From assembly GCA_040367435.1 (NCBI GenBank), contig BAABWY010000004.1:248001-312000 (forward strand): a stretch of DNA of 64,000 bases, written 5' to 3'. The translations under genes and the position numbers were made by a program. Within the stretch, counting starts at the first letter, position 1, and each line of letters starts with the position of its first letter. A model generated the notes under the pieces. The model made no database searches and had not been told where the DNA came from. It saw only the letters and a list, made by a program, of their open reading frames with translations. Positions 9,351 to 20,320 of this stretch are shown here, one piece after another. The DNA comes from Hyphomicrobiales bacterium 4NK60-0047b. GTDB lineage: Bacteria > Pseudomonadota > Alphaproteobacteria > Rhizobiales > HXMU1428-3.

Positions 9351-10100
9351 CTAAAGTAGTTCGCCGCCAGTAATCAGCTTGATTGATTTATCTTCTAGCT
9401 CAAGCTTTAACGCGCCTTTTTCATCCAGGCCGGCGAATTTGCCCTCAATTCTTTCATGTCCAATACGCACAGATAGAGGCGCTCCAATGGGAGCTGCTTT
9501 CTCACTCCATGCTCTAATAATTTCTACAAAGTTATTTCCATTATCCCAGCGCTTGATCCAATTGTTAAGCGTTTCAATCAACGATAATAATAAATCATCT
9601 CGAGAGATAAAATAATCATAGTTGGCGAGGCAGGTTGTATCTCTTCCCTCAACCACGGGGCTTGACTGAATGTTTATCCCAACACCAATGACCACATGAG
9701 AAAATTCAGCATCCGGTTTGCTAATATTTTCAATTAAGATGCCGCCAAGTTTTGCTCCATTGATTAAAATATCGTTTGGCCATTTTAGCATTAAATCTAA
9801 AGGTGTTTGGCTGTTCTTTTGGATCGCATCATAAACGGCTAATGCGGTGACTAATGAAAGCCCACCAAGTTTGCTGCCATTTGCATTAATAATTTGTGCT
9901 GTGCTTACGTATAGGTTGCCCTTAATGGAGACCCAATCTCTACCTTGACGCCCACGGCCACCCGTTTGCTCATCACTAACGATCCAAAAGGGGCACGTTT
10001 CCCCGTTTTCTAAACATTGCTTGACGTACTCATTTGTCGAGCTAAGGGTTTCAAAGCGCTTAATATTTGCAATAGATGGTTTCTTTGGCTGTTCGTTCAT
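9351..10100 (-). CDS. birA: Biotin--[acetyl-CoA-carboxylase] ligase (no DNA-binding domain)
   Basis: Attaches biotin to the carrier domain of biotin-dependent carboxylases. The 249-residue chain contains the nucleotide motif GRGRQGRDW, the biotinyl-AMP motif KWPNDI and the small C-terminal domain. There is no N-terminal winged helix, so it is a monofunctional ligase and not a transcriptional repressor like the E. coli protein. It lies directly upstream of rnj and likely shares its transcript, behind the nuo terminator. Confidence 0.94.
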   Translation of the reverse strand: MNEQPKKPSIANIKRFETLSSTNEYVKQCLENGETCPFWIVSDEQTGGRGRQGRDWVSIKGNLYVSTAQIINANGSKLGGLSLVTALAVYDAIQKNSQTPLDLMLKWPNDILINGAKLGGILIENISKPDAEFSHVVIGVGINIQSSPVVEGRDTTCLANYDYFISRDDLLLSLIETLNNWIKRWDNGNNFVEIIRAWSEKAAPIGAPLSVRIGHERIEGKFAGLDEKGALKLELEDKSIKLITGGELL

Positions 10101-10159
10101 TTAATTTATCTACCCTGTACACGACAGAATGACAATATATCTTCGTAAATTGCCCCTTT

Positions 10160-10213
10160 TTCCCAAAACAAAAGGCTCAGATCTTGAGATGTTATCCCCT
10201 AATCTGAGCCTTT
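10160..10213 (-). terminator. Intrinsic terminator of the nuo operon
   Basis: A 12-bp perfect stem pairs 10171-10182 (AAAGGCTCAGAT) with 10202-10213. Read on the minus strand it is followed by TTTTGTTTT. It lies about 45 bases after the nuoN stop and separates nuo from birA. Confidence 0.85.
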
Positions 10214-10256
10214 GATGTTTTGAACCTTAATATGGTTTTATAAGTCTTTTTGGTGC

Positions 10257-11711
10257 TTAAACCGTTGGCAATAACGCTTTGGCTGCCAGTCTTGCCCCAT
10301 CAATGAGAGGGTTTGGATAGACGATGTAAAACAATACAAACAGCCCTGAAAGCCCAAGGACCACTTTTAGCTGGCTTGGCATTTCGTTGAATGCATCTTT
10401 GGCATCATCAAAGAACATGATTTTAATGATGCGTAGATAATAGAACGCGCCTACCACACTAGCAAGCACACCTACCACGGCCAAGATGAACATGTCAGCT
10501 TTAACGGCTGCCATGAACACATAGAATTTAGCAAAGAAGCCGGCAAGCGGCGGAATACCTGCTAATGAGAACATTAACAAGGCAAGCATAAAAGCTGCTG
10601 GTAAATTGTTTTGAGAAAGACCTTTTAGGTCATCGATTTCCTCGACCATTTTTTCATTGCGGCGCATTGAAAGAATGCAAGCAAACACACCAACTGTCAT
10701 CACAAGGTAGATCATCAGGTAAATCAAAACACCTTCAACACCCTCACGGTTACCGGCCGCTAAGCCAACTAACGCAAAGCCCATATTACCAATGGAAGAA
10801 TATGCCATTAGACGTTTGATATTTGTTTGTCCGATTGCACCGAAAGCACCAAGAAGCATACTTGCTATCGAGATGAAGATAATGATTTGGTTCCATTGGG
10901 TTGTTAGTTCTGGAAACGCTTCATAGATGATCCGTAGAAGAATGCCCATAGCTGCTATTTTTGGACATACGGCGAAAAATGCTGTCACCGGCGTGGGGGC
11001 ACCCTCATAAACGTCTGGTGTCCACATATGGAAAGGAACGGCTGAAACTTTAAAGGCCAGGCCGGCCAGAATAAAGACCAGACCAATGATCATTCCAACA
11101 CTGACTGTGCCGTCTCCCATTGCTGTTTTTGCAATTTCTGAGAAATAGACTGAACCTGAGAAACCATAAACCATTGAGCAGCCATAAAGCAGCATGCCTG
11201 ATGAAAGAGCGCCGAGCACAAAATATTTCATGCCTGACTCACTTGAGCGAACATTATCGCGGCGGAAGGCTGCCATCACATAAAGCGCTAGTGATTGAAC
11301 TTCCAAGCCTAAATACATAGCGATGAGATCATTGGCTGAAATCATCATCATCATGCCCAACAGTGCAAATAACATCAGAACCATATATTCTGATTTAAAC
11401 ATGCCTGCTTCGGTCAGGTATGAAATGGACATGTAGATCGTAATAATACCGCCGACTAGAACCATAATTTTGAGTAGCCGCGTAAAATCATTTATGACAA
11501 AACTGTCGTTAAAGAGAGTTGTGTTAACACCCCAATCCTTAATCAGCATGAAGGCACCTAGCGCCATCACCAGCATTGTAAGCCCCCAAACCAGCTTTTC
11601 TCCTTTGCCTTCCTGGAAAACACCAAGGAGTAACAAAATCAGCGCGCCAAGAAGTACGATGATCTCTGGCAAGAGCGGTAAATATTCTACCAGTGGGCTC
11701 GCATGTTCCAT
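10257..11711 (-). CDS. nuoN: NADH-quinone oxidoreductase subunit N
   Basis: Antiporter-like proton-pumping subunit of complex I; 484 residues with about 14 membrane helices. Family motifs include the conserved glutamate helix LIAMYLGLEVQSLALYV, the discontinuous helix region FKVSAVPFHMWTPDVYEGAPTPV and KRLMAYSSIGNMGF. AAGGAATT precedes the ATG. It is the last gene of the nuo operon. Unlike the other nuo junctions, its start is separated from nuoM by 162 bases filled with hairpin repeats, so its translation cannot be coupled to nuoM. Confidence 0.96.
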   Translation of the reverse strand: MEHASPLVEYLPLLPEIIVLLGALILLLLGVFQEGKGEKLVWGLTMLVMALGAFMLIKDWGVNTTLFNDSFVINDFTRLLKIMVLVGGIITIYMSISYLTEAGMFKSEYMVLMLFALLGMMMMISANDLIAMYLGLEVQSLALYVMAAFRRDNVRSSESGMKYFVLGALSSGMLLYGCSMVYGFSGSVYFSEIAKTAMGDGTVSVGMIIGLVFILAGLAFKVSAVPFHMWTPDVYEGAPTPVTAFFAVCPKIAAMGILLRIIYEAFPELTTQWNQIIIFISIASMLLGAFGAIGQTNIKRLMAYSSIGNMGFALVGLAAGNREGVEGVLIYLMIYLVMTVGVFACILSMRRNEKMVEEIDDLKGLSQNNLPAAFMLALLMFSLAGIPPLAGFFAKFYVFMAAVKADMFILAVVGVLASVVGAFYYLRIIKIMFFDDAKDAFNEMPSQLKVVLGLSGLFVLFYIVYPNPLIDGARLAAKALLPTV

Positions 11712-11742
11712 TCGTTTTAATTCCTTTTATAAAACTTTTTAG

Positions 11743-11861
11743 TATCCCTTCAGTTGCCCACCAGCAACCGGGATATTATTAGCTCCTTCAGTTGACTTTT
11801 TTAGTGCGGCTTCAGTTTCCCACTAGAAACCGCCGCAAGCATCCGAAAGGTCAACCGGAGC
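11743..11861. repeat. Nested hairpin repeat in the nuoM-nuoN gap (locus C)
   Basis: Three hairpins of one family. C1: TATCCC 11743-11748, TTCA, GTTGC, 6-base loop, GCAAC, C, GGGATA 11770-11775. C2: GCTCC 11782-11786, TTCA, GTTGAC 11791-11796, then GTCAAC 11850-11855, C, GGAGC 11857-11861. C3 lies inside the C2 loop: GCGGC 11806-11810, TTCA, GTTTC, CCACTA, GAAAC, C, GCCGC 11832-11836. Each has TTCA on the left opposite a single C on the right, with different paired flanks. The same module occurs twice at 2.3 kb. The array is inside the nuo transcript. Confidence 0.88.
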
Positions 11862-11873
11862 ATGTACTTTCCT

Positions 11874-13391
11874 TTAAGGCTTCAGGGCTACTTTAGCCTG
11901 ATCGAAAATCAACACGGCCTGATTATAGTCCGTGATTAGTTTATCGACAGACACAGACATGACATCTAAAATTGGTTTTGGATAAACACCGAATAAAATA
12001 GTCAGTAAAATTAATGGTATTAGATATGACATTTCACGTCGGTTCATATCTTTGATTGTTTTTAAATTTGGTTTTTCCAGCTCTCCGAAAACAACTCGGC
12101 GATAAAGCCAGAGTGCATAACCGGCTGAGAGGATCACACCTGATGTTGCGACAAATGCCACCCAGCTGTTTACTTTAAACATGCCAATAAGGGTTAGGAA
12201 TTCGCCAACGAAGCCTGATGTGCCTGGTAAACCAACATTGGCCATGGTGAAGACCATGAAAGTGAAAGCAAAAATCGGCATATTATTCACCAAGCCACCA
12301 TAAGCTGCAATTTCTCTTGTGTGCATGCGGTCATAAACAACGCCGACGCAAAGGAAGAGCGCTGCTGAGACAAGGCCGTGAGATAGCATTTGGAAAATGC
12401 CGCCTTCAATACCTTGAGCCGTTCCTGTGAAAATACCCATCGTCACAAAACCCATATGTGCGACTGAAGAATAAGCAATAAGTTTTTTGATATCCTCTTG
12501 TGCTAAGGCAACGAGAGACGTGTAGACAATAGCAATAGCACTCATCCAAAACACAATTGGTGCAAATTCAGCGCTTGCGATTGGGAACATTGGGATTGAG
12601 AACCGCAAGAAGCCATATCCCCCCAATTTCAACAAGATACCAGCCAAAATAACAGAGCCAGCGGTTGGCGCTTCCACGTGTGCATCAGGTAACCAGGTGT
12701 GGACAGGCCACATTGGCATTTTGACAGCAAAAGACGCAAAGAACGCAATCCAGAGCCAGGTCTGCATTTCAGCAGGAAAATCATGAGCTAAAAGCTTTGG
12801 AATTTCAGTTGTTCCTGCCTGCCAGTACATGGCCATGATGGCAATCAACATGAGAACAGAACCAGCTAGTGTGTAAAGGAAGAACTTGAAACTGGCGTAA
12901 ACCCGTCGTTTGCCACCCCAGACACCAATGATCAAGAACATTGGAATAAGGCCACCTTCAAAGAAGACATAGAACAAGACAAGATCAAGCGCACAGAACA
13001 CACCTATGACTAACGTTTCCAAAATTAGAAACGCGATCATATATTCTCTGACACGAGTTTTAATGCTATCCCAACTTGCGATGATACAAATGGGCATCAG
13101 AAATGTTGTCAGGATAACAAACAACATCGAGATACCATCAACGCCCATATAATAGTTAAAGGCGCCGCCGAGCCAATCATGGCGCTCAACGAATTGGAAG
13201 TCTGCTGTTGCGTTATTAAAATCAACCCAGATGAGTAGAGAGATGAGAAATGTAATTACGGTTGTCCATAATGCAACATAGCGTGCATTTTGCTGGGCAC
13301 CTTCAGTTTCACCCCGAATGAGGAAAATAAAAGCAGCACCAATGAGCGGCAAGAAAGTCACCGCGGACAAGATTGGCCAATCTGTCATCAT
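11874..13391 (-). CDS. nuoM: NADH-quinone oxidoreductase subunit M
   Basis: Antiporter-like complex I subunit, 505 residues, about 14 membrane helices. Conserved features are the transmembrane glutamate in [12 protein letters not shown], the lysine helix after [27 protein letters not shown], and [15 protein letters not shown]. The start ATG overlaps the nuoL stop (ATGA), giving translational coupling; a second ATG follows immediately. Confidence 0.97.
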   Translation of the reverse strand: MMTDWPILSAVTFLPLIGAAFIFLIRGETEGAQQNARYVALWTTVITFLISLLIWVDFNNATADFQFVERHDWLGGAFNYYMGVDGISMLFVILTTFLMPICIIASWDSIKTRVREYMIAFLILETLVIGVFCALDLVLFYVFFEGGLIPMFLIIGVWGGKRRVYASFKFFLYTLAGSVLMLIAIMAMYWQAGTTEIPKLLAHDFPAEMQTWLWIAFFASFAVKMPMWPVHTWLPDAHVEAPTAGSVILAGILLKLGGYGFLRFSIPMFPIASAEFAPIVFWMSAIAIVYTSLVALAQEDIKKLIAYSSVAHMGFVTMGIFTGTAQGIEGGIFQMLSHGLVSAALFLCVGVVYDRMHTREIAAYGGLVNNMPIFAFTFMVFTMANVGLPGTSGFVGEFLTLIGMFKVNSWVAFVATSGVILSAGYALWLYRRVVFGELEKPNLKTIKDMNRREMSYLIPLILLTILFGVYPKPILDVMSVSVDKLITDYNQAVLIFDQAKVALKP

Positions 13392-15325
13392 TGCCCTGTT
13401 CCCCCTGTAACAACAAAGTATGTGATGATTGCTGTGAGCCCGATCATCATTACGAATGCATAGTGATAAACATAACCGGATTGCATAGACTTCACTTTTC
13501 CTGTCACATCAAGTGAACGGGAGGCGATGCCATTTACAAATCCATCAATTAAAATCATATCGCCAATTTTCCATAGGATATTTGCAAGCCAAAGAGCTGG
13601 TTTCACAAAGATCACATTGTATAGCTCATCGAAGTACCATTTATTGAGTAAGAACTTGTAGATCGGCTCAAATATTTTGGCTGTAATTTTTGGCAGTGAC
13701 GTGTTGTAGATATAGTAAAGCCACGCTAGCCCCAGGCCTAATAGCATTGCAATGAATGGTGAGAGTTTCACCCATAAAGGTACATTGTGGAACTCATGAA
13801 CCAAATTATTGCCATCACCTGTAAAGAGAGCCTTACCCCAGAATTCTGCGTAATGATGTCCAAAGAAATAACCACTAAAGACAAAGCCGGCAACAACGGC
13901 TCCAATCGCTAGAATATAGAGAGGGATCAGCATGATGTTTGGGCTTTCATGAACGTGCGAGAGCACATCTGGTGTTGCACGTGAACGACCATGGAAGGTC
14001 ATGAAGATCAAACGCCATGAATAAAACGATGTTAAGAAAGCTGCAAAGACAAGCATATAAAACGCTTGCATGCTCACAGGATTGCTCGCAGCAAACGCAC
14101 TTTCAATAATCGCGTCTTTCGAGAAGAACCCTGCAAAACCAGGGAAACCTGTTAAGGCCAGCGTGCCGATTAACATCATTGCATAGGTAAGTGGGATCAT
14201 TTTATAAAGCCCGCCCATGTGTCGCATATCCTGCTCGTCTGACATTGCGTGAATAACTGAACCAGCTCCTAAGAAAAGCAACGCTTTAAAGAAGGCGTGA
14301 GTAAAGAGGTGGAAAATCGCTGCGCCATAAGCACCAACGCCCAAGGCCACAAACATATAGCCAAGCTGGGAACAGGTAGAGTAAGCGATCACTCGTTTAA
14401 TGTCATTCTGAACCAGACCAACAGTTGCTGCAAAGAATGCAGTGATTGCACCAACCGCTGTTACAACTGTTAAGGCATCTGGTGTGATTTCAAAGAGTGG
14501 TGAAAGGCGTGCTACCATAAAGACACCGGCTGTCACCATTGTTGCAGCGTGAATAAGCGCTGACACAGGTGTTGGGCCTTCCATCGCATCTGGTAACCAA
14601 GTGTGGAGTAGGAATTGCGCTGATTTACCCATTGCGCCCATGAAGAGCAGCAAACAAATAGTAGTGAGAATATCCACTTCCCAGCTTAGGAATGTGAATG
14701 TTTTACCAACCTGGGCCTGTGCGCCTGCGAAAATTTGATCAAGACTAATAGTATCAAAGACCATATAAATCGCAAAGATGCCGAGAGCGAAGCCAAAGTC
14801 ACCAACACGGTTGACGATAAAGGCTTTCATTGAAGCCGCATTTGCTGACGGTTTTTTGAACCAGAAGCCAATGAGTAAGTAAGATGCTAGACCAACACCT
14901 TCCCAGCCAAAGAACATTTGCAGGAGGTTGTCTGATGTAATCAGCATCAACATTGCGAATGTAAATAATGAGAGATATGCAAAGAAGCGCGGGCGGTGCG
15001 GATCATGATGCATATAACCGATTGAATAGACATGCACCAAGGTTGAAACTGTGTTTACAACGACCAGCATAACAGCTGTGAGTGTATCAATGCGCAGTGC
15101 CCAATTGATATCTAATGAACCAGACTGGATCCAGGGTAAGATTTGTACTTTTGCTGTTGTATGAGCAAAGCCAACGTCGATGAAAACAATCCAAGATAGA
15201 ATTGCTGTAATAACCATGAGGCCACATGTGATATATTCACACATTTTCGCGCCGATCATACGGCCGAACAGCCCGGCTACCAGAGCACCGATGAGAGGAA
15301 GAAAGACAATCGCCTGATATAACAT
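13388..15325 (-). CDS. nuoL: NADH-quinone oxidoreductase subunit L
   Basis: Largest antiporter-like subunit of complex I; 645 residues. Contains [44 protein letters not shown] and [16 protein letters not shown]. The C-terminal portion includes the long lateral helix that runs along the membrane arm and a final membrane segment. AAAGGCTAGAGTT precedes the ATG, partly inside the end of nuoK, whose stop is four bases away. Confidence 0.97.
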   Translation of the reverse strand: MLYQAIVFLPLIGALVAGLFGRMIGAKMCEYITCGLMVITAILSWIVFIDVGFAHTTAKVQILPWIQSGSLDINWALRIDTLTAVMLVVVNTVSTLVHVYSIGYMHHDPHRPRFFAYLSLFTFAMLMLITSDNLLQMFFGWEGVGLASYLLIGFWFKKPSANAASMKAFIVNRVGDFGFALGIFAIYMVFDTISLDQIFAGAQAQVGKTFTFLSWEVDILTTICLLLFMGAMGKSAQFLLHTWLPDAMEGPTPVSALIHAATMVTAGVFMVARLSPLFEITPDALTVVTAVGAITAFFAATVGLVQNDIKRVIAYSTCSQLGYMFVALGVGAYGAAIFHLFTHAFFKALLFLGAGSVIHAMSDEQDMRHMGGLYKMIPLTYAMMLIGTLALTGFPGFAGFFSKDAIIESAFAASNPVSMQAFYMLVFAAFLTSFYSWRLIFMTFHGRSRATPDVLSHVHESPNIMLIPLYILAIGAVVAGFVFSGYFFGHHYAEFWGKALFTGDGNNLVHEFHNVPLWVKLSPFIAMLLGLGLAWLYYIYNTSLPKITAKIFEPIYKFLLNKWYFDELYNVIFVKPALWLANILWKIGDMILIDGFVNGIASRSLDVTGKVKSMQSGYVYHYAFVMMIGLTAIITYFVVTGGTGQ

Positions 15326-15329
15326 AACT

Positions 15330-15638
15330 CTAGCCTTTCATCATGTTAATGTCTTCCACCGCGATAGAACCGCGGTTACGGAAGTAAGTTACAACGATCG
15401 CCAGACCAATTGCAGCTTCACCAGCTGCAACGGTTAAAATCATCAGTGCGAAGATTTGCCCGGAAAGATTATTCAGAAAAGCTGAAAAAGCGACCAAATT
15501 AATATTCACTGCTAGCAGCATCAGCTCGATTGACATCAAAATGATGATCACATTTTTCCGATTTAGAAAAATGCCAATCACACCGAGTGTGAATAAAATT
15601 GCCGCGACTGACAAGTAATGTGACAGTCCGATTTCCAT
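15330..15638 (-). CDS. nuoK: NADH-quinone oxidoreductase subunit K
   Basis: Small membrane subunit of complex I, 102 residues, three helices. It has the two conserved membrane glutamates in [14 protein letters not shown] and [13 protein letters not shown] that form part of the proton path. A strong GAGGGGG ribosome site precedes the ATG. Separated from nuoJ by 77 bases. Confidence 0.97.
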   Translation of the reverse strand: MEIGLSHYLSVAAILFTLGVIGIFLNRKNVIIILMSIELMLLAVNINLVAFSAFLNNLSGQIFALMILTVAAGEAAIGLAIVVTYFRNRGSIAVEDINMMKG

Positions 15639-15715
15639 GGGTTGTCCCCCTCTTACGTCTTAATTTCTGGCAACATTTGCTGCCCTAATTCTCTTTTGGA
15701 TCTGGATTTAATTGC

Positions 15716-16324
15716 TTAAATGCCTTTACCCGTTTCAACTTGTTTTATTTCTATTGCGTCTTTAGGATTTCTTGCAACTTGTGCCCTGATATCCTGGCGT
15801 TTCACACCTTCTCTTGTCCGCAGTGTCAAGACGATCGCGCCGACCATGGCGACTAGAAGTAAAATACCAGCGGCCTCAAAATAGTAGAGATGATCTGTAT
15901 AGAGAACACGGCCAAACGCTTCGGTGTTGGTTATGCTTTGATCTATAGGTGTGTTTTTCTCAAGTTTCGAAATTGCCGGATTTAAAACCCATGCACTAGT
16001 TGCCATAATGATTTCTAATAGCAGCACGCCGCCAATCATCAAACCAACAGGCAAGTAACTTAAAAATCCTGATTTCAATTCAGCGAAATCAACATCCAGC
16101 ATCATCACAACGAATAGGAAGAGAACGGCGACCGCTCCCACATAAACGATGAGGAGGATAACGGCTAGGAATTCAGCCCCTAATAGCAGGAATAGTCCTG
16201 CTACATTGAAGAATGCTAATATCAAAAACAGCACAGCATGAACCGGATTTCTCGCAGCTATCACCATAAGGCCTGAAAGAATAGACAGGCCTGAAAACAG
16301 ATAAAAGAACAGAGCGGTAAGCAT
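15716..16324 (-). CDS. nuoJ: NADH-quinone oxidoreductase subunit J
   Basis: Membrane subunit of complex I, 202 residues with five helices in the first 170 residues. NPVHAVLFLILAFFNVAGLFLLLGAEFLA and the following IVYVGAVAVLFLFVVMMLD match the family. The C-terminal 30 residues are a charged cytoplasmic tail. AAAGGACAC precedes the ATG. Confidence 0.96.
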   Translation of the reverse strand: MLTALFFYLFSGLSILSGLMVIAARNPVHAVLFLILAFFNVAGLFLLLGAEFLAVILLIVYVGAVAVLFLFVVMMLDVDFAELKSGFLSYLPVGLMIGGVLLLEIIMATSAWVLNPAISKLEKNTPIDQSITNTEAFGRVLYTDHLYYFEAAGILLLVAMVGAIVLTLRTREGVKRQDIRAQVARNPKDAIEIKQVETGKGI

Positions 16325-16347
16325 TTTTATAAGTGTCCTTTCAATCT

Positions 16348-16830
16348 CTATCTAAATTTCGCATCGCTGCGAATGTTTTCTGCAATTTCACGTTCCCAAC
16401 GGTCACCATTGGCAAGAAGTCGGTCTTTATCATAATAAAGTTCTTCGCGTGTTTCTGTTGCAAATTCAAAATTAGGCCCTTCGACAATGGCCTCAACTGG
16501 GCATGCTTCCTGACAAAAGCCGCAATAGATGCATTTCACCATATCGATGTCATATCGCGTGGTGCGGCGTGTGCCGTCGTTGCGACTTGGTCCCGCTTCG
16601 ATGGTAATGGCGCCGGCTGGGCAAATCGCTTCACATAATTTACAAGCAATGCAGCGTTCTTCGCCGTTTGGGTATCTGCGTAGCGCATGTTCACCGCGAA
16701 AACGTGGGCTTATAGGCCCTTTTTCAAATGGGTAATTGATGGTCGCTTTTGGTTTGAAAAAATATTTCATTGCCAAAATGAATGCGCCTACAAACTCCCA
16801 TAAAAAGAGTGATTTGATAAATTGCATCAT
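16348..16830 (-). CDS. nuoI: NADH-quinone oxidoreductase subunit I (two 4Fe-4S clusters)
   Basis: Ferredoxin-like subunit that carries clusters N6a and N6b between NuoG and NuoB; 160 residues. Both motifs are complete: [12 protein letters not shown] and [18 protein letters not shown] lies seven bases before the first of two adjacent ATGs, and it is formed by the last codons of the small upstream gene, whose stop is four bases before this start. Confidence 0.97.
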   Translation of the reverse strand: MMQFIKSLFLWEFVGAFILAMKYFFKPKATINYPFEKGPISPRFRGEHALRRYPNGEERCIACKLCEAICPAGAITIEAGPSRNDGTRRTTRYDIDMVKCIYCGFCQEACPVEAIVEGPNFEFATETREELYYDKDRLLANGDRWEREIAENIRSDAKFR

Positions 16831-16834
16831 AGAT

Positions 16835-17095
16835 TTACCCTCCTACGCTTTCGAAGTTCGATCCGAAAACATATGGACCGGCAAAATAGCCGATGATTGG
16901 AAATATTATGAGAGAAATTAAAGCCATATTTCTCATAAACCCAGTTACTTGACGTGTTTCTTGTTGGCTTGCTTCATGATCAATGGCTTTTTTTGCCATT
17001 TGATTGCCGATGAAGGTAAGAACGATATAATCGAGTACACCTATAGCTGCGCCTACTGCTAACCCCATTAATGACGGTGTCATTTCTAACGCCAT
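16835..17095 (-). CDS. Small two-helix membrane protein encoded between nuoH and nuoI
   Basis: Not a canonical complex I subunit. An 86-residue protein with predicted helices at about residues 9-30 and 56-76 and a polar hairpin ([16 protein letters not shown]) between them. The ATG at 17093-17095 overlaps the nuoH stop (TAATG), and its final codons contain the ribosome site of nuoI, so translation is coupled on both sides. A longer frame reading back into nuoH is rejected for this reason. The tight fit suggests a complex I accessory or assembly role, but this is inference; I do not recognise the family. Confidence 0.8.
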   Translation of the reverse strand: MALEMTPSLMGLAVGAAIGVLDYIVLTFIGNQMAKKAIDHEASQQETRQVTGFMRNMALISLIIFPIIGYFAGPYVFGSNFESVGG

Positions 17096-18120
17096 TACAT
17101 GCCCCCTGCTTTCGTGAAGTGCAGAACGCTTGCCACAGCCACGACCATGAAGAGTGAAAGAGGTAGAAATACTTTCCATCCTAAACGCATCAGCTGGTCA
17201 TATCTGTAACGAGGTACCATTGCTTTGACCATAGCGATCATAAAGAAGACCGCTAAGGTTTTTAAGATGAACCAGATAAAGCCTGGAATTAAATTAAATG
17301 GTGCAATGTCCACTGGTGGTAACCAGCCGCCAAGGAAAAGAATGGTTGTTAACGCGCACATCAGTGTAATCGCCACATACTCACCGAGCATGAAAAGCAT
17401 GTAAGGTGTTGATGAATATTCAACCATGAAACCGGCGACTAGCTCAGATTCAGCCTCTGGCAAATCAAATGGAGGTCGATTGGTTTCAGCTAGGGCTGAA
17501 ATGAAGAAGACGATGAACATCGGGAACAATGGCAACCAATGCCAGTTCAACAGGCCATAATCTCCCTTTTGAGCCATGACGATATCTGTGAGGTTCAGCG
17601 AGCCAACAAGTAAGAGAACTGTGACAATCACAAAACCGATGGAAACTTCATAAGAAATCATTTGTGCAGCTGAGCGAAGAGCACCGAGAAATGGGTATTT
17701 AGAGTTTGATGCCCAACCACCCATGATGATGCCATAAACCTCAAGAGATGAGATAGCGAGAATATAGAGAATACCGACATTAATTTCGGCAACTGCCCAA
17801 CCTTTATCGATCGGTACAACTGCCCATGCGGCCAGTGCCAAGACAGTTGTTACAATTGGAGCGAGCAGAAAGACAAATTTGTCTGATTTAGACGGAATGA
17901 TCGGTTCTTTCAGAACAAATTTGAGCATATCAGCAAAGCTCTGCAGCAAACCAAACGCACCAACGACGTTTGGTCCTTTGCGTAACTGAACTGCGGCCCA
18001 GATTTTCCGGTCTGCATAAAGAATATAGGCGATTAAAAGTAATAGACCCACCATGAGTGCAAGACTATGCAATGCAATCCAAAAGAAGGGCCAGCCGTAA
18101 GTTGTCATGAACTCAGTCAT
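17095..18120 (-). CDS. nuoH: NADH-quinone oxidoreductase subunit H
   Basis: Membrane subunit at the joint of the arms of complex I, forming part of the quinone chamber; 341 residues, eight helices. Conserved segments are [19 protein letters not shown], the glutamate-rich loop [23 protein letters not shown] and [19 protein letters not shown] (here [14 protein letters not shown]). Its ATG overlaps the nuoG stop by eight bases. Confidence 0.97.
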   Translation of the reverse strand: MTEFMTTYGWPFFWIALHSLALMVGLLLLIAYILYADRKIWAAVQLRKGPNVVGAFGLLQSFADMLKFVLKEPIIPSKSDKFVFLLAPIVTTVLALAAWAVVPIDKGWAVAEINVGILYILAISSLEVYGIIMGGWASNSKYPFLGALRSAAQMISYEVSIGFVIVTVLLLVGSLNLTDIVMAQKGDYGLLNWHWLPLFPMFIVFFISALAETNRPPFDLPEAESELVAGFMVEYSSTPYMLFMLGEYVAITLMCALTTILFLGGWLPPVDIAPFNLIPGFIWFILKTLAVFFMIAMVKAMVPRYRYDQLMRLGWKVFLPLSLFMVVAVASVLHFTKAGGM

Positions 18121-20218
18121 GGGTGCCTGTCGCCTTTTCTGCTGATTGTTGTTTAATAGCGCTCATTTCAGTCATTACTTTCGACGCGCGCGCGATTGGG
18201 TTTGTGTCATAGAAATCTTCAACACAAACAGGAAGAGGTTGTGTCGATAAATCGCCAATATCTTTCGATGCGAGTTTGATCACAGCTAGGCTATCTGCTT
18301 TTTCTAAGCTGTTTACAGCGGCCAACTTAGGGTTGGTGTTGTACATCTGTGTGCGTAGCTCATTTAAATTGTTAAACCCAAATGGTTTCCCTATGGCTCC
18401 TGACAGTGCTCTTAAAATTGCCCAGTCATCTTTGGCATCATTTGGTGGGAAGATAGCTCTGTTGGTATGCTGAACTCGGCCTTCTAAATTCATGTAAGTG
18501 CCGTTCTTTTCAGTGTAAGCGGAACCAGGCAAAATCACATCTGCACATGATGCCCCAGCGTCACCATGGCTGCCTTGGTAGACAACAAATGCATCACCTA
18601 AATTCGTGGTGTCGATTTCATCCGCACCTAAAAGGTAAAGGAAATCTATTTGATTGTTTTTAGCTTGGGCGACGATTTCATTTGTTGGCAAACCACCCTC
18701 TTCAGGAACAAAGCCAAGTTCTAGACCTGCAACTCTGCTGGCGGCTGTGTGGAGGATGTTAAATCCGTTCCAGCCTTGTTTAATCGCACCGTAGCCTTCA
18801 GCTAATTTTGCCGCAGCGATAAGATTGTTTAGCCCATCTTCGCCTTTTAACGCAGCTGAACCGATGATGATCATTGGGTTCTCTGCATTGCGTAAAATTT
18901 CGGCAAAGCCTCCGGCTCCATGATCTAGCTTAGAGAGATCTGCTGGTGAGTTACCAATATGGTGTGTTTCATAGGTAAGATCTTCATCTGCACCGATTAC
19001 GCCAACTTGCACTAATCCAGCTGCCCAGCGCCCACGAATACGGGCGTTGATGACCGGTGTCTCGAGGCGTGTATTGGCACCGATGAGAAGAATGGCATCA
19101 GCTTTATCAATACCTTCTATGGTGCTGTTAAAGAGTGTTGATGCTTCACCTAAGTTTTTATTCAGGATCGTACCATCTTGGCGGCAATCGATATTTTTCC
19201 ACTCAAGACGTTCAGCCAAAAGCTTTAATGAGAAAATTTCTTCTGCCGTGGCTAAGTCGCCAACTATCATCCCGGCTTTGCGTGGCACTGTTGATGTCAT
19301 GTTGCTGGCAACAAGCCCCAAAGCTTCGTCCCAACTGGCTTCGCGTAGTTGGCCTTCTTCTCTGATATATGGACGGTCTAGCCTTTGGCTACGTAAGCCG
19401 TCCCAAACAAAGCGAGATTTATCTGAGATCCACTCTTCGTTCACGGCATCATTGTTGCGTGGCATGATGCGCATCACTTCGCCAGAGCGGCTATCAATGC
19501 GGATGTTTGAGCCAACAGCATCCATCACATCGATGCTTTCCGTTTTGGTCAATTCCCAAGGCCGTGCTGTAAAGGCAAATGGTTTTGAGGTTAGCGCTCC
19601 AACGGGGCACAGGTCGATTACATTGCCTGAAAGCTCTGAAGTGATGCCTTTTTCAAGATAAGTTGTGATTTCAGCATCTTCACCGCGGCCAATAAGACCT
19701 AATTCTTCAACGCCTGCGATCTCAGTCATGAAACGAACGCAGCGTGTGCAGTGAATGCAGCGTGTCATTTGAGTTTTAATTAATGGACCGATGTTTTTAT
19801 CTTCAACAGCGCGCTTATTTTCATCATAACGGCTTGCATTGTCGCCATACGCCATGGCTTGGTCTTGCAAATCACATTCACCGCCTTGATCACAGATTGG
19901 GCAATCTAGCGGGTGGTTGATGAGCAAAAACTCCATCACCCCTTCGCGTGCTTTTTTCACAGGTGGTGTGATTGTGCAAATTTCTGGAGGCTGACCTTCA
20001 GGGCCAGGTCGCAGATCATTTACGTTCATTGCGCATGAGGCAATTGGTTTTGGCATGCCTTTGACTTCAACAAGACACATGCGGCAGTTGCCTGCAATTG
20101 ACAATCTCTCATGGTAACAGAAACGAGGAATTTCGAAGCCTGCTTGCTCACATGCTTGAAGAACGGTACTTCCGTCTTCCACATCGATTTCTGTTCCGTT
20201 GATATTGAGCTTTGGCAT
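18113..20218 (-). CDS. nuoG: NADH-quinone oxidoreductase subunit G
   Basis: Iron-sulfur subunit of the peripheral arm; 701 residues. The N-terminal 2Fe-2S ferredoxin domain has CYHERLS and CRMCLVEV. Next come the histidine-ligated cluster region [19 protein letters not shown] and the 4Fe-4S motif [10 protein letters not shown], then a molybdopterin-oxidoreductase-like domain that is a structural remnant. GGCAACAATA precedes the ATG. A roughly 100-base gap separates it from nuoF. Confidence 0.96.
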   Translation of the reverse strand: MPKLNINGTEIDVEDGSTVLQACEQAGFEIPRFCYHERLSIAGNCRMCLVEVKGMPKPIASCAMNVNDLRPGPEGQPPEICTITPPVKKAREGVMEFLLINHPLDCPICDQGGECDLQDQAMAYGDNASRYDENKRAVEDKNIGPLIKTQMTRCIHCTRCVRFMTEIAGVEELGLIGRGEDAEITTYLEKGITSELSGNVIDLCPVGALTSKPFAFTARPWELTKTESIDVMDAVGSNIRIDSRSGEVMRIMPRNNDAVNEEWISDKSRFVWDGLRSQRLDRPYIREEGQLREASWDEALGLVASNMTSTVPRKAGMIVGDLATAEEIFSLKLLAERLEWKNIDCRQDGTILNKNLGEASTLFNSTIEGIDKADAILLIGANTRLETPVINARIRGRWAAGLVQVGVIGADEDLTYETHHIGNSPADLSKLDHGAGGFAEILRNAENPMIIIGSAALKGEDGLNNLIAAAKLAEGYGAIKQGWNGFNILHTAASRVAGLELGFVPEEGGLPTNEIVAQAKNNQIDFLYLLGADEIDTTNLGDAFVVYQGSHGDAGASCADVILPGSAYTEKNGTYMNLEGRVQHTNRAIFPPNDAKDDWAILRALSGAIGKPFGFNNLNELRTQMYNTNPKLAAVNSLEKADSLAVIKLASKDIGDLSTQPLPVCVEDFYDTNPIARASKVMTEMSAIKQQSAEKATGTHD

Positions 20219-20320
20219 ATTATTGTTGCCTTTTCTCCATCTAATCCAAAACCATGCATTTCTCTATGCGTTACTAAACCCAAGTTTAGAGAAATGCGCT
20301 AAATATTTGTTCAGTACTTG

